Shown here: piece after piece, positions 1-10,808 of the stretch
Numbering within the stretch: the first letter of the stretch is position 1
How the letters are laid out: every line of letters begins with the position of its first letter
From: Pinguiococcus pyrenoidosus
Lineage: Eukaryota > Sar > Pinguiophyceae > Pinguiochrysidales > Pinguiochrysidaceae
DNA: 35,733 nt
Assembly (NCBI GenBank): GCA_019677205.1
Contig: JAAMXY010000230.1
Coordinates: 1 to 35,733, forward strand
Direction: 5' to 3'
Made by a program: the position numbers and the translations under genes
Notes under the pieces: generated by a model
Seen by the model: the letters and a program-made list of their open reading frames with translations, nothing else
Databases searched by the model: none
What the model was told of the DNA's origin: nothing

Positions 1-75
1 TCCAAAGTCCGAAGTCCAAAGCTCGAAGTCCATAGTCCATAGTCCGAAGTCCGAAGTCCGAAGTTCGAAGTGCCA
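1..75. repeat. 8-bp tandem repeat (AGTCCGAA-like)
   Basis: The first 75 bases are imperfect tandem copies of an 8-bp unit close to AGTCCGAA, with variants such as AGTCCAAA and AGTCCATA. The array is cut by the window edge, so its full length is unknown. No gene is visible in it. Confidence 0.85.
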
Positions 76-554
76 CGTCCAAGTCCAACACAACACGTGA
101 AAACAAGCCGAAGCAGAAGAAAGCCAGAAAAGCAGAGAAAAGCAGAGAAGCAGAAAGGCAGAAACGTAGTCACGCAGGATCGAGACAGTTCACGCACCAC
201 GTCGTCCCCGCGGCCATAGTACAGCTCCGACAAGGGCCAAAACACTCGGTTGCGTTGGAAGTTGGAAGCAAAGGACGAAGAAAAGGCGGACGACGACGAC
301 AAGACAAAAAAAAAAACCCATCGACGCCCGCAGGCCGCCACGTGAACCTCGTGAGACTGCGCGACTCCGCCAGCCTCTGGCCTCGCCGCCCCGTCTCCTC
401 CCGAGGCCGCTCGAGGCGTGCGGCGCGGCGCGTGACGGAGCGCCCGAAGGCCTCCGGGCGCGCGGGACAGAGTGGACATCGCCGGCAGGTTGAAATTGCG
501 TTCGCGAGGGCGGGCGTGACCGGTTTGAGAGCAGCGCGTGCTCGCCGGGGATGC
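76..554. other. 5' flank of the amidotransferase gene
   Basis: Purine-rich leader (repeated AGCAGA/AGAAG) followed by GC-rich sequence. A frame stays open from 255 into the downstream gene, but it has no ATG before 555 and would encode an arginine-rich stretch, so I treat it as 5' UTR or promoter. No other gene is supported. Confidence 0.5.
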
Positions 555-1634
555 ATGGTGCTGACTAGCCTTAAGCTTGCTGAAGCGGATGGCGTGCTAG
601 GAGGCGTGCGAGCGCACGTTGGCGGCAAGCGAAGCGTGTTGTTGGACGTGATGCTGAGGATGGACAGCCCCTTCCTCTTGCTGGGCGCCGCGGTGGGCAG
701 CATCGCCGTGTCGCTGGGCTTGTATGGCTTCTCCATGGCCACCAGTGGGCGACGCCGCAGCGGGCCCCGGACGCACAAGAGCAGGAGAGCGCCGACCAAG
801 AGAGAGGAGGCGGAGGGCACCACGCTTCGCCTCGCCGTGCTGAACTGCGAGGACCACGGGGTGTACGGTCGGGATGTCATGCGCTCCCTTTGCGAGCTCT
901 TTGACGAGACGCTGCCGGACGTGTCCTGGCGCCTCTTCGAGTACAACGCGAAGCAGTTCCAGTTCCCCAGCGACCGCGACCTCGAGGCGGTCCATGGCGT
1001 CATCATCCCGGGCTCGCGCTCGTCCGCCTACGAGGACGAACCCTGGGTCGCGGCGCTGCTTAGCTTCATCCGGTCCCGCATCCACGCGCGGCGCATCAAG
1101 ACGCTTGGGCTCTGCTTCGGCCACCAGGCCATTGCGATGGCCCTGGGCGGCGTGGTCAAGAAGAACAGCCCCGGCCTCCGCGCGGGGGCGAACGAGTTCC
1201 GCCTCATGAACGGCGCGGAATGCGTGCTGCTCCTGGAGGACCGCGGCGGGCGACGGGATCGGCCCAGCCGCACCAACGCCGACACCCTGCGGCTGCTGTA
1301 CCACCACGGGGATGTCGTGGACCGCCTCCCACCCAGCGCCAGGCTCCTCGGAGTCAGCGACGAATGCCCCTGCGACGCGGCGGCCTACTTCGACAGCAGC
1401 TCCTCTGTGGCGTACATGGTCACACTGCAGGCACACCTTGAGTTCGAGACCAAGGTCGGGAAGAAGTGCCTCAAGGACATCTTAGACAGCGACGCGCAGA
1501 AGGGGATCTCTGCGTCCTACCTGGAGAAGTGCCGCGAAAGCATGGAGCTGGAGACGGACTCCGTAGAGGCCACCCAGGCCGTGGTGCGCTACCTTTGGCT
1601 CGATCCGCCGAAGCCGAAGCACCGCTTCCGGTGA
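555..1634 (+). CDS. class I glutamine amidotransferase-like protein
   Basis: Single-exon gene of 359 aa from the first in-frame ATG (555); a second plausible start at 651 gives 327 aa and places a hydrophobic segment (FLLLGAAVGSIAVSLGLYG) at the extreme N-terminus as a possible signal anchor. The amidotransferase domain follows: GVIIPGSRSSAYEDEPW, the nucleophile elbow GLCFGHQ with Cys187, and the His/Glu pair in QAHLEF (His294, Glu296; the family norm is QxHPE). The Cys-His-Glu triad is complete, so glutamine or gamma-glutamyl hydrolysis is plausible. No synthase domain is fused, which resembles stand-alone amidotransferases of the plant gamma-glutamyl peptidase and yeast YLR126C type. The substrate is unknown. 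It converges on the ATP synthase beta gene. Confidence 0.85.
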   Translation: MVLTSLKLAEADGVLGGVRAHVGGKRSVLLDVMLRMDSPFLLLGAAVGSIAVSLGLYGFSMATSGRRRSGPRTHKSRRAPTKREEAEGTTLRLAVLNCEDHGVYGRDVMRSLCELFDETLPDVSWRLFEYNAKQFQFPSDRDLEAVHGVIIPGSRSSAYEDEPWVAALLSFIRSRIHARRIKTLGLCFGHQAIAMALGGVVKKNSPGLRAGANEFRLMNGAECVLLLEDRGGRRDRPSRTNADTLRLLYHHGDVVDRLPPSARLLGVSDECPCDAAAYFDSSSSVAYMVTLQAHLEFETKVGKKCLKDILDSDAQKGISASYLEKCRESMELETDSVEATQAVVRYLWLDPPKPKHRFR

Positions 1635-2095
1635 CCCGTTCCCCCCGTCGCCCCGCCCCTTGGTTACACACACGAAGTGGTGTAGCACTCGTCTCGTGAA
1701 GGTTTTCCGTTTTTTTCCCTCTTCTTGTGTGGACGTCGGGAGTGCTTCGTGAGAGGTGAGGACGCTCTCAGCACGTTTCAGTCAGCGATGCTGGAGCGTC
1801 AAGCGTTTGTCGAGTGCTGTAGGACCATAGATTTTGCGAGCTCAGAGAAGGTCTGATGTCTCATGATCCCATTCAAGTTTTGATGCGAACCGGAAGAATG
1901 TCGGGTTGTGGTTCCTTCTTCCTTCTTCCTTCGTCTTCCTTCGTGCGAGCCGCTGAGCGAGGAGGCCGTCCGAAGCTCGCCTTGCCCGTCGCGGCTCCTG
2001 CATCGCACGCGCGGCAGGGAAGAGCGGATGTCCGCACCACGGCACTTCACATTCAACGATGACCGGCGTCCCCCGCCGAGGCTACCCAAAAACGA
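1635..2095. other. convergent 3' intergenic region
   Basis: Space between the + amidotransferase stop and the - ATP synthase beta stop. It holds pyrimidine-rich stretches (TTTTTTCCCTCTTCTTG near 1711; CTTCTTCCTTCTTCC near 1915) and only short chance ORFs. It presumably carries both 3' UTRs. No gene seen. Confidence 0.6.
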
Positions 2096-4800
<2,705 letters not shown>

Positions 4801-4900
4801 GTAGATCCAGTGGATCGGGTAGATCCAGTGGATCGGGTAGATCCAGTGGATCGGGTAGATCCAGTGGATCGGGTGGATCCAATGGATCGGGTGGATCCAG
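4801..4900. repeat. 18-bp minisatellite with internal inverted repeat
   Basis: Five tandem copies of GTAGATCCAGTGGATCGG plus a partial sixth; the fifth and sixth carry GTGGATCC variants. Each unit contains GATCC-AGT-GGATC, a perfect 5-bp inverted repeat with a 3-bp loop, so the array can form a chain of small hairpins. It ends about 123 bp before the start codon of the alpha/beta hydrolase, inside its promoter or 5' UTR. Confidence 0.95.
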
Positions 4901-5023
4901 AGCTTGAGAGCAGCGCAACCAAGGCCACAGGCCACAAGATTGCACGAAGCCTTCAGCTTTCTTTCCAGCAGGCGACCGCCCACGTCAGTTGAACGCTTGG
5001 CAGAGAGGCTGTGTTGCGCCAGA

Positions 5024-5917
5024 ATGTATGCCGTTCGGCTGTTTGCGCTGTTTGTGGCCGTGGAAGCGCTGCGACCGAGTCGGCCGAGCTCGCCCATGCG
5101 GCGCTGGGCCTCCATGCAGATTGAGAGCGGGCGGAACTTCAAGATGCCCACCACGGACGGGCACGAAGTCTGCTTCGACATGTGGGTGGGTGAGAAGACG
5201 CCCAGCATCCTGTACCTGCCGTGTCTGAACAAGGCCAAGAACAGCGCCAAGTCCTCCAACTTGGAGAGCTGGTGCCGCCAGAACGGCCACACGTTCATTT
5301 GCGCGGACTACTTCGGCGTGGCGCGCTCGTCTGGAGACTTTGTGGACGGCACCGTCGGCCGCTGGACGGAGGACACCATCCGCGTGATTGAGAACCTGGC
5401 GTCCGGCCGAAAGGTCGTGCTCGTGGGCGCCGGGGTGGGAGGCTGGGTCATGCTGCTGGTGGCGAAGAGGAGACCGGACCTTGTGGCGGGCCTGGTGGGC
5501 CTCGCCGCCGATCCCGACTTCACGGAAGACCTGCTGTGGCAGCAGCTCAGCGAAGAGACCAAGGAGAAGATCATGGACGACGGCGTCCACGAGATCGCGT
5601 GGGGAGACTCGCAGTACACCATCAGCCGGAGTCTCATCGAGGACGGCCGCGACAACCTCCTGCTGAGTGGCACCGAGAAGCTCGTCGTGGACTGTCCCAT
5701 CCGCCTGATCCACGGAATGTCGGACACGGAGGTGCCACCCGAGACCGTCTTCCGCATCGCAGACCTGGCGACGACGCCGGACGTGTCCATCACGCTCGTC
5801 AAGGACGGCACGCACTTCCTGGACTCGGAGAACGACTTCAAGAGAATGCGCGAGGCCGTGCGCGAAGTGGTGGAGAGCTACTACGAAGTGGACCTCTCCT
5901 CTCCAGGGAGCGGCTAG
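5024..5917 (+). CDS. ABHD10: ABHD10-like alpha/beta hydrolase lacking the serine nucleophile
   Basis: Single exon, 297 aa; 5024 is the first in-frame ATG. The first 16 or so residues (MYAVRLFALFVAVEAL) look like a signal peptide, followed by an Arg/Ser/Pro-rich stretch suggesting plastid or secretory targeting. The body resembles the ABHD10 / bacterial thioesterase-like family: YFGVARSSGDF, VGRWTEDTI, LVGLAADPDFTEDLLW, ISRSLIEDGR and RLIHGMSDTEVP. At the nucleophile elbow, where the family has GxSxGGW, this protein reads GAGVGGW: Gly137 (codon GGG, 5432-5434) replaces the catalytic Ser. The acid Asp234 and the His264 in DGTHFLD are kept. Family members are serine esterases or depalmitoylases; this one should lack that chemistry or use another. 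Intact frame and conserved fold argue against a pseudogene. Confidence 0.85.
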   Translation: MYAVRLFALFVAVEALRPSRPSSPMRRWASMQIESGRNFKMPTTDGHEVCFDMWVGEKTPSILYLPCLNKAKNSAKSSNLESWCRQNGHTFICADYFGVARSSGDFVDGTVGRWTEDTIRVIENLASGRKVVLVGAGVGGWVMLLVAKRRPDLVAGLVGLAADPDFTEDLLWQQLSEETKEKIMDDGVHEIAWGDSQYTISRSLIEDGRDNLLLSGTEKLVVDCPIRLIHGMSDTEVPPETVFRIADLATTPDVSITLVKDGTHFLDSENDFKRMREAVREVVESYYEVDLSSPGSG

Positions 5918-6145
5918 GTCGCGTAGGCCCATAGCTAGAGTCGCGGGAGCCACGACGAAAGCGCCTCTTGGGCTCCACTGTTTCCTTCACTTCTGACACT
6001 GCTCTCCCAATCCCACGAAGCCAATCCCACGAGCCCAATCCCACGAGCCCCGTCTCAATCACACAGCGCAAAGAGCTTTCAGCATCTCACGAGAACGAAG
6101 AAGCTCTGTGTCCTTGCACGGAGCATTCAAGCCGATCAAAGGTGG

Positions 6146-6308
6146 TCAGTCGTCTTGCGCCATCCGTCAGTCGTCTTGCGCCATCCGTCAGTCGTCTGCG
6201 CCATCAGTCAGTCGTCTACGCCATCCGTCAGTCGTCTTGCGCCATCCGTCAGTCGTCTGCGCCATCAGTTAGTCGTCTGCGCCATCCGTCAGTCGTCTAC
6301 GCCATCCG
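6146..6308. repeat. about 20-bp tandem repeat (CAGTCGTCTGCGCCATCCGT)
   Basis: About eight imperfect copies of a 19-21 bp unit, CAGTCGTCTGCGCCATCCGT, differing by an extra T (CTTGCG) or by CCATCAGT/CTACGCC variants. It lies in the 3' flank of the hydrolase gene. Confidence 0.9.
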
Positions 6309-6330
6309 CCCGCCGTCCATCCATCCGTTG

Positions 6331-6392
6331 CCAAAACCCAAAACCCAAAACCCAAAACCCAAAAGCCCAAAAGCCCAAAAGCCCAAAAGCCC
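6331..6392. repeat. AAAACCC / AAAAGCCC simple repeat
   Basis: Four copies of AAAACCC run directly into four copies of AAAAGCCC. It is adjacent to the 20-bp repeat array. It resembles plant-type telomere units only loosely, because the CCCTAAA T is absent. Confidence 0.9.
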
Positions 6393-6950
6393 GTAAAACA
6401 GGATGCACTCATTCAGATAGATCTACGCACTCGACGCAGAAGAAGAAGAAAGGGGGCTTCCGCAGTTCTGTGTTGGGCGTTGGTGTCACAGACATGAAGT
6501 CGGAAGGAATCTTGACATGCAAATTGCAGGAAAAATCGCTAAAAGCGACCCCAAAGCAACGGTTATGAAACGGATAAACGGACAATTTCCCGTCCCCTTT
6601 TCCCCGCCTCTTTTCCAGCAGGGCCCAATCCCGGCCTCGCAATCAAATACGAAAGTCCACCCGCTATCCAACGCACCAAAAACCGTCAAAGTTAAGTCCT
6701 GGCGCCACGCCCATTGGGCCAGCGGCATTGAAGCGGGTAAAGACGAGCGGACAGAAACGACTGGAATGCCGCCGGACCGGATGACGTCCTCTCTACCGCC
6801 ACGGCGTTCGAGGCGCCACATAAGGCACTCCTGCAAGTTTGGACGGCCGAGACAGACTGGATCTGTCGTGTACTGTCTGACTACGAGCGAGCGACACCTT
6901 CGCGGGCTATCGTGTGCGAGAGATGCGGCTGTAGTTGCCCGTCTTCCGTC

Positions 6951-8993
6951 ATGAGCAGCACGCGAGCCGTAGTATATGTGCTGGTGGCGTGGTGCGCGCT
7001 GGGCGCTTGTGAGGCCTTTGCCCCTCTGGCCAGACCCCATGCCCTGCGCACGCGTCTGCAGCTCCCCCGGAGCTCTCCCAGCGCGGTGTTCAGCGCGCAG
7101 AGGCAGGAGGTGAGCACTGGCAAAGAGCTGTCGGACACGGACGCCCGCGTGTTGGAGAGTCTCTTGCAGGACGACGACTTCCTCGACTACCTGCAAGCGC
7201 GGAACATGAGTCTGAGCAAAGAGGACATTGCCGACCGCAGAGCTGCGGCGCCTCCGCCGCCGCCGCCGCCGCCGCCGCCGCCCAGCGAGTACAAGTCCGA
7301 GACGCTCAAGACGGCCGCGGCCATCCAGAGCGGCGCGGAGGAGCTGATGCTCAAGATGCGCATGGCCGCGGGCAACTTTGGCAAGTACGTCGTGAGCAAG
7401 ATTGTCGCGGACAGCCAAGTGGCGCTCACGGTGGTGGCGACGGCCGCTGCGCGGGCGGTGCTCGCCACCTCTCAAGTGCTGCTGCCTCCGGCGAGCGCCT
7501 CGCAGCAGAAACTGCTCGGCAACTCGAGCAGCTTCGACGCCGCGCAGGCCTTTGGCGGGAACCCCTTCTCCGATGCCGGCTCTGGGAACTTCAGCCTGAA
7601 GGAGACGCTGGATCTTCTCCAGACGGGCGCCCTGGACGCCGGCCGCGGAGGGCCGTCCAAGCCGCTGCGGTCCTTTGAGACCTACCGGGAGCGCCAGCGC
7701 AGCGGTTGGGTGCCGCGGCTCCGCCCCAAGATGGTCCCCGACGCCGTGAACATTGCAGTGGATGCCGCCAAGGCGCCGGGCGATCTGCTGATGGGTGGCG
7801 CGAGGGCTGCCAACAGCTTGGTGGACCTGGCCTACACGGCGCAGAAGGAGATCAAGTATGACCAAGCTGGGACGCGTGTGAACAAGTATCTCGGGAAAGC
7901 CGGGCTAGGAGGTCTGCCACTAGATGAAATCAGTCGTCTTGGAGAGGTTGATGAAGAGGAACCAGGCCAACTAGCAGGAGACGCTCCCAAGAGCTTGGCG
8001 AGTGAGGTGGAGTCCGCGAGAGCGGTGCAAGCGAAAGTTGGACCACCCGAAGTTGGACCACCCGAAGTTGTGAAGATGGAGGCGGTGGGAACGGAGACGG
8101 TGGGAACGAAGACGGTGGAAACGGAGACGGTGGAAACGGAGACTGTGGAAACGAAGGTTGTACAATCCGAGGCATCTCCCACGGAGCCTGCCCGCTCCAG
8201 GAGGCAAGCAGCTTCCCAGCCGGCCGAGTTCGTAGAAGCGACGGTAGTTCCAAGCCAGCCTCGCCGCCCGCGGAGATCGATGTCGTCCAAGGAGTTTGAA
8301 GCATTGTCGGCGAGGCCTGTAGAGTCGGTAGTGGGCGCTGCAGAGGCGGTAGCGGAAGTGGTCGACGTGGCAGTGACGGCCACCGCCGTGGAGGCGAAGA
8401 AGGTGGCCGACGCCGAGACCGACGCCGAGACCGACGCCAGTGCCGAGGCCAGTGCCGACGCCAATACCAATGGCGAAGTCGTGACGACGATCGATGTAGA
8501 TACGGGGGAAGTGACGATCGAGAGTACCATCACGGAGACCGAAGAGGATCCTGCCGACGCCAAGAAAGATAATGCAGCCTTGGCCGGTCCGCTGATCCGC
8601 CTGTCGTTGAGGTCGTTGGATATCTTGCTTCTGCTTGTAGAGAGAAGTGCGGTGGTCGCGTTCCGAGGCGCGAACAAGCTAGGTGTTGCAGTAGATCGCG
8701 CTTCGGCAGCGCTGGAGTGGAAGGAGAGGCCCTCCTGGCCGAGGAAGGGCGTCCAACGGCAGGCGCCGCTGCTCACCTTCCTGGAGAAGTCCCGTGTGAT
8801 GCGGATGAATGACATCGAGGGCCTCCGGCGACGCGCAAAGGCAAAGGCGGAGAGGGAGGCGCTCCAGGCTGGCTCCAATCTGCCCCAGGGTGCTCCAATG
8901 CTGGGGCCGGCCACGCCGCTGAGTGCCGAGACGGGGCAAGCGGCTACTATGGGCGAGCCGGATCTGGAGATCGATCGGCAGCTCGTCCCGTGA
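6951..8993 (+). CDS. plastid-targeted protein of unknown function
   Basis: Single exon, 680 aa; 6951 is the first in-frame ATG. The N-terminus is a clear bipartite presequence: a hydrophobic signal peptide ending in GACEA, then FAPLARPHALRTRLQLPRS, matching the ASAFAP junction and basic transit peptide of secondary red plastids. Next come an acidic segment (LQDDDFLDYLQ), an eleven-Pro run near residue 100 encoded by a CCG/GCC repeat, an Ala/Val-rich stretch (VALTVVATAAARAVLATSQVLL, about 161-182) that could be a membrane or amphipathic helix, and a Glu/Thr/Val repeat region (TETVETETVETK, encoded by a 15-bp repeat near 8090-8160) followed by a D/A/E/T repeat. A second hydrophobic stretch (IRLSLRSLDILLLLVERSAVVAF) lies near 545-570, then a basic tail. 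I do not recognise the family. Confidence 0.8.
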   Translation: MSSTRAVVYVLVAWCALGACEAFAPLARPHALRTRLQLPRSSPSAVFSAQRQEVSTGKELSDTDARVLESLLQDDDFLDYLQARNMSLSKEDIADRRAAAPPPPPPPPPPPSEYKSETLKTAAAIQSGAEELMLKMRMAAGNFGKYVVSKIVADSQVALTVVATAAARAVLATSQVLLPPASASQQKLLGNSSSFDAAQAFGGNPFSDAGSGNFSLKETLDLLQTGALDAGRGGPSKPLRSFETYRERQRSGWVPRLRPKMVPDAVNIAVDAAKAPGDLLMGGARAANSLVDLAYTAQKEIKYDQAGTRVNKYLGKAGLGGLPLDEISRLGEVDEEEPGQLAGDAPKSLASEVESARAVQAKVGPPEVGPPEVVKMEAVGTETVGTKTVETETVETETVETKVVQSEASPTEPARSRRQAASQPAEFVEATVVPSQPRRPRRSMSSKEFEALSARPVESVVGAAEAVAEVVDVAVTATAVEAKKVADAETDAETDASAEASADANTNGEVVTTIDVDTGEVTIESTITETEEDPADAKKDNAALAGPLIRLSLRSLDILLLLVERSAVVAFRGANKLGVAVDRASAALEWKERPSWPRKGVQRQAPLLTFLEKSRVMRMNDIEGLRRRAKAKAEREALQAGSNLPQGAPMLGPATPLSAETGQAATMGEPDLEIDRQLVP

Positions 8994-9110
8994 GGGGATC
9001 GGATTCGACATGAAATGCAGAGATTCGGTCCTGGCTCATGCTTCGTGAGCTCTCGCTCGCTCTCTATGCGATTACATCGACTGTCCTCTCCCAATGATCC
9101 CCGAGGGTGT

Positions 9111-9908
9111 CTATTCGTAGTCGCCAACAAGCACCAGCACCGCGCGGCACTCGTAGTAATACACGCCATCAAGAGGCTTGGGCTCCACCTGCTGCTCGAA
9201 CTCCCGCGTCGTGTTGGACTGGCAGCTCCACGAGAACAGGTTCGTCTGGTTGTTGGGCAGGCGAAACTGGAAGCGCAGGCCGACTCCGTTGAGGAAGATG
9301 GGGCCCAGGCGATCGTAGCTGCGGCGATCGTCGTAGTCCTCCGGCTTGACCGGCTTGTGCCCAAACACCCCGTCGAAGAGCCGAATGTCCCCGAGCCGGC
9401 AGTCCTCGCTGCGAGGACTCTTCGCCGGAGCCGCCTGCCCGCTAGGCTTCTGCCAGCGGAGCTGCAGCTGCTTCTCCAGGGGATAATGCAGCGGGGCCTG
9501 CTCTGCCGAGGGCAGCAGCCCGCTGGTCCAGAAGGTCACCAGCTCCTCCGGCTCCGGCTTCTCGAACCACAGCTGCACCGTGAAGCCCTGCTTCTGTGCC
9601 TTCCGGAAGAAGGCGACGCGGCGTCCGACGCTCTCGCCGTCCAGCTCGCTCAATCGCTGCTTGAGCACCTGCGCCCTGGGCAGGAGCTTGTGGGCGTCCT
9701 TGCAAGAGCGCCGCAGCATGGACACCTCGGTGCCCCTCAGGCACTCCAACACCTGAAACAACAGCTCGGCGGGCAGGAGCAGCAGAAGCCACTCGGAATT
9801 CTTGGCCTTCGGGGCAGATTCTGCTGCCAGGTGCCGGGTGGGCAGGGCATCCAGCGCGTGGAGATGGGCTTTCTGAAGCCTCCTCGCGCCACTCCGCCTG
9901 CCTTCCAT
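9111..9908 (-). CDS. F-box-like protein
   Basis: Single exon, 265 aa, starting at the first in-frame ATG (9908). After a basic Ala/Arg-rich leader, residues about 40-80 read WLLLLLPAELLFQVLECLRG and continue into VSMLRRSCKDAHKLL, which fits an F-box helix bundle (LPxELL..VL..L......L...C). F-box proteins recruit targets to SCF ubiquitin ligases through Skp1; that role here is inferred from this motif alone. The C-terminal 180 residues show no repeats and no family I recognise (segments RRVAFFRKAQKQGFTVQLWF and LDGVYYYECRAVLVLVGDYE at the end). It converges on the plastid-protein gene with a 117-bp gap. Confidence 0.65.
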   Translation of the reverse strand: MEGRRSGARRLQKAHLHALDALPTRHLAAESAPKAKNSEWLLLLLPAELLFQVLECLRGTEVSMLRRSCKDAHKLLPRAQVLKQRLSELDGESVGRRVAFFRKAQKQGFTVQLWFEKPEPEELVTFWTSGLLPSAEQAPLHYPLEKQLQLRWQKPSGQAAPAKSPRSEDCRLGDIRLFDGVFGHKPVKPEDYDDRRSYDRLGPIFLNGVGLRFQFRLPNNQTNLFSWSCQSNTTREFEQQVEPKPLDGVYYYECRAVLVLVGDYE

Positions 9909-10808
9909 CTCCTTCACCCCACGCAATCGTCTACCAAGGAAGAGAGCGGCGCCTCGGGCTGAAGCGGCGCCACAAGACGCGCAGGGGACCGGAGCGGCGA
10001 CGTAAGCGGAGCGTAGAACAGCTGAAGAAGGAGCGCTGACTGAAGTGGACCACTACCATTCACCGCTTTCAAAACTGCCTTGTCAGAAGTCATCTTTTAT
10101 GTTTTCCAATTTCACCTGAAACATACGCTGATTAAGAGTAGAAGTGATGGATGCAAGTTCAAAAGCACTTACGTAGGCTCAGCTGATTGGCTCCTTTCCC
10201 CGCTCCGCTAAAACCTTCCCAGCTGAGAGCGGAAAAGTCAGCTGATTCTCTCTCGACGCCCGCGGCGCCAGCGGCCTCTACGGAGGATCAGGACTCGGTT
10301 TTGAGGGTGCGACGCTTTTCCCAGGCAAGGGGCTTGCGCGTGCATGAAGCCTGGTTGGAGAGTCATCGCATGTTGATCTCAGGCCGGTGGCGCCTTGCGG
10401 CGGAGCCAGAGTCCAGCCTGGCGTCGAGCAGGAAGATCCATGGATCCTGCAACTCGGATCAAATGGCCCAAGAAGAGCCTCAGCCGATACGAAGGCTGGA
10501 CAAGATAGCAGCAATCGTCCTCACGAAGGGAAAGCCTTTCATGCAACGTTGGATCCTGGGCAAGGCACAAGTAGCGGCCTCGAAACGGAGAAGCCAAGCC
10601 GGATCTTTCCAGCACCAGATCCGCCACAGCCGATGCAGGACCGATCTTGCGGCAATCCGCCCGCAACCAATGGGGTGCAAAACGGACGGCAACGAGAAAA
10701 CGGCGCACGGACGCTCTTCCAATTCTCAAAAATCAATCAGGTGCGCTTCCATCGTTTCTCCTCCTTTTTTTCTCTTCTGGTTTGTGTTATTGCTTGGGGG
10801 GGAGGCTA
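9909..10808. other. gene-free or unresolved stretch between two minus-strand genes
   Basis: About 900 bp between the F-box gene start and the glycosyltransferase gene stop. Two TCAGCTGATT elements lie in it (10179, 10238). A + frame is open from 10187 to 10903 but starts without an ATG, and another + frame (ending 10830) also lacks one; a third has ATG at 10440 (MDPATRIKWPKKSLSRYEG) with a stop soon after. A small spliced + gene is possible but cannot be modelled with confidence. CTCCTCCTTTTTTTCTCTTC near 10758 and GGGGGGGAGG near 10797 are simple tracts. Confidence 0.4.
10179..10247. promoter_or_regulatory. two TCAGCTGATT elements
   Basis: TCAGCTGATTGG at 10179-10190 (palindromic TCAGCTGA joined to an inverted CCAAT box) and TCAGCTGATT at 10238-10247. 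They sit about 270-330 bp upstream of the F-box gene start codon. The same core recurs in other divergent promoters of this window. Confidence 0.5.

Larger units (their letters stand above)
5918..6950. other. intergenic region with repeats, promoter of the plastid-protein gene
   Basis: Same-strand spacer between two + genes. It holds the two tandem arrays listed separately, then a likely promoter from about 6550 onward with CCCATTGGG near 6710 (inverted CCAAT) and TGACGT at 6782-6787, 164 bp before the next start codon. Chance ORFs here translate the repeats and are not supported. Confidence 0.5.

Noticed and set aside
597-1436. Minus-strand open frame opposite the glutamine amidotransferase
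   Set aside because: The + strand carries the GLCFGHQ and QAHLEF motifs; the minus translation has no recognisable features.
6331-6392. AAAACCC repeat considered as interstitial telomere
   Set aside because: The unit lacks the T of CCCTAAA-type repeats and drifts into AAAAGCCC; it fits a simple repeat better.
6486-7865. Minus-strand open frame of 459 codons
   Set aside because: Antisense of the signal peptide and poly-Pro region of the + gene; Arg/His-rich with no domain.
7832-9364. Minus-strand open frame of 510 codons opposite the plastid-targeted gene
   Set aside because: Ser/Thr-rich mirror of the + coding repeats, and it runs across the real convergent stop codons of two genes.
9015-9962. 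Plus-strand open frame of 315 codons opposite the F-box gene
   Set aside because: Leu/Gln/Arg-rich antisense translation; the minus frame has the F-box-like motif and an ATG.
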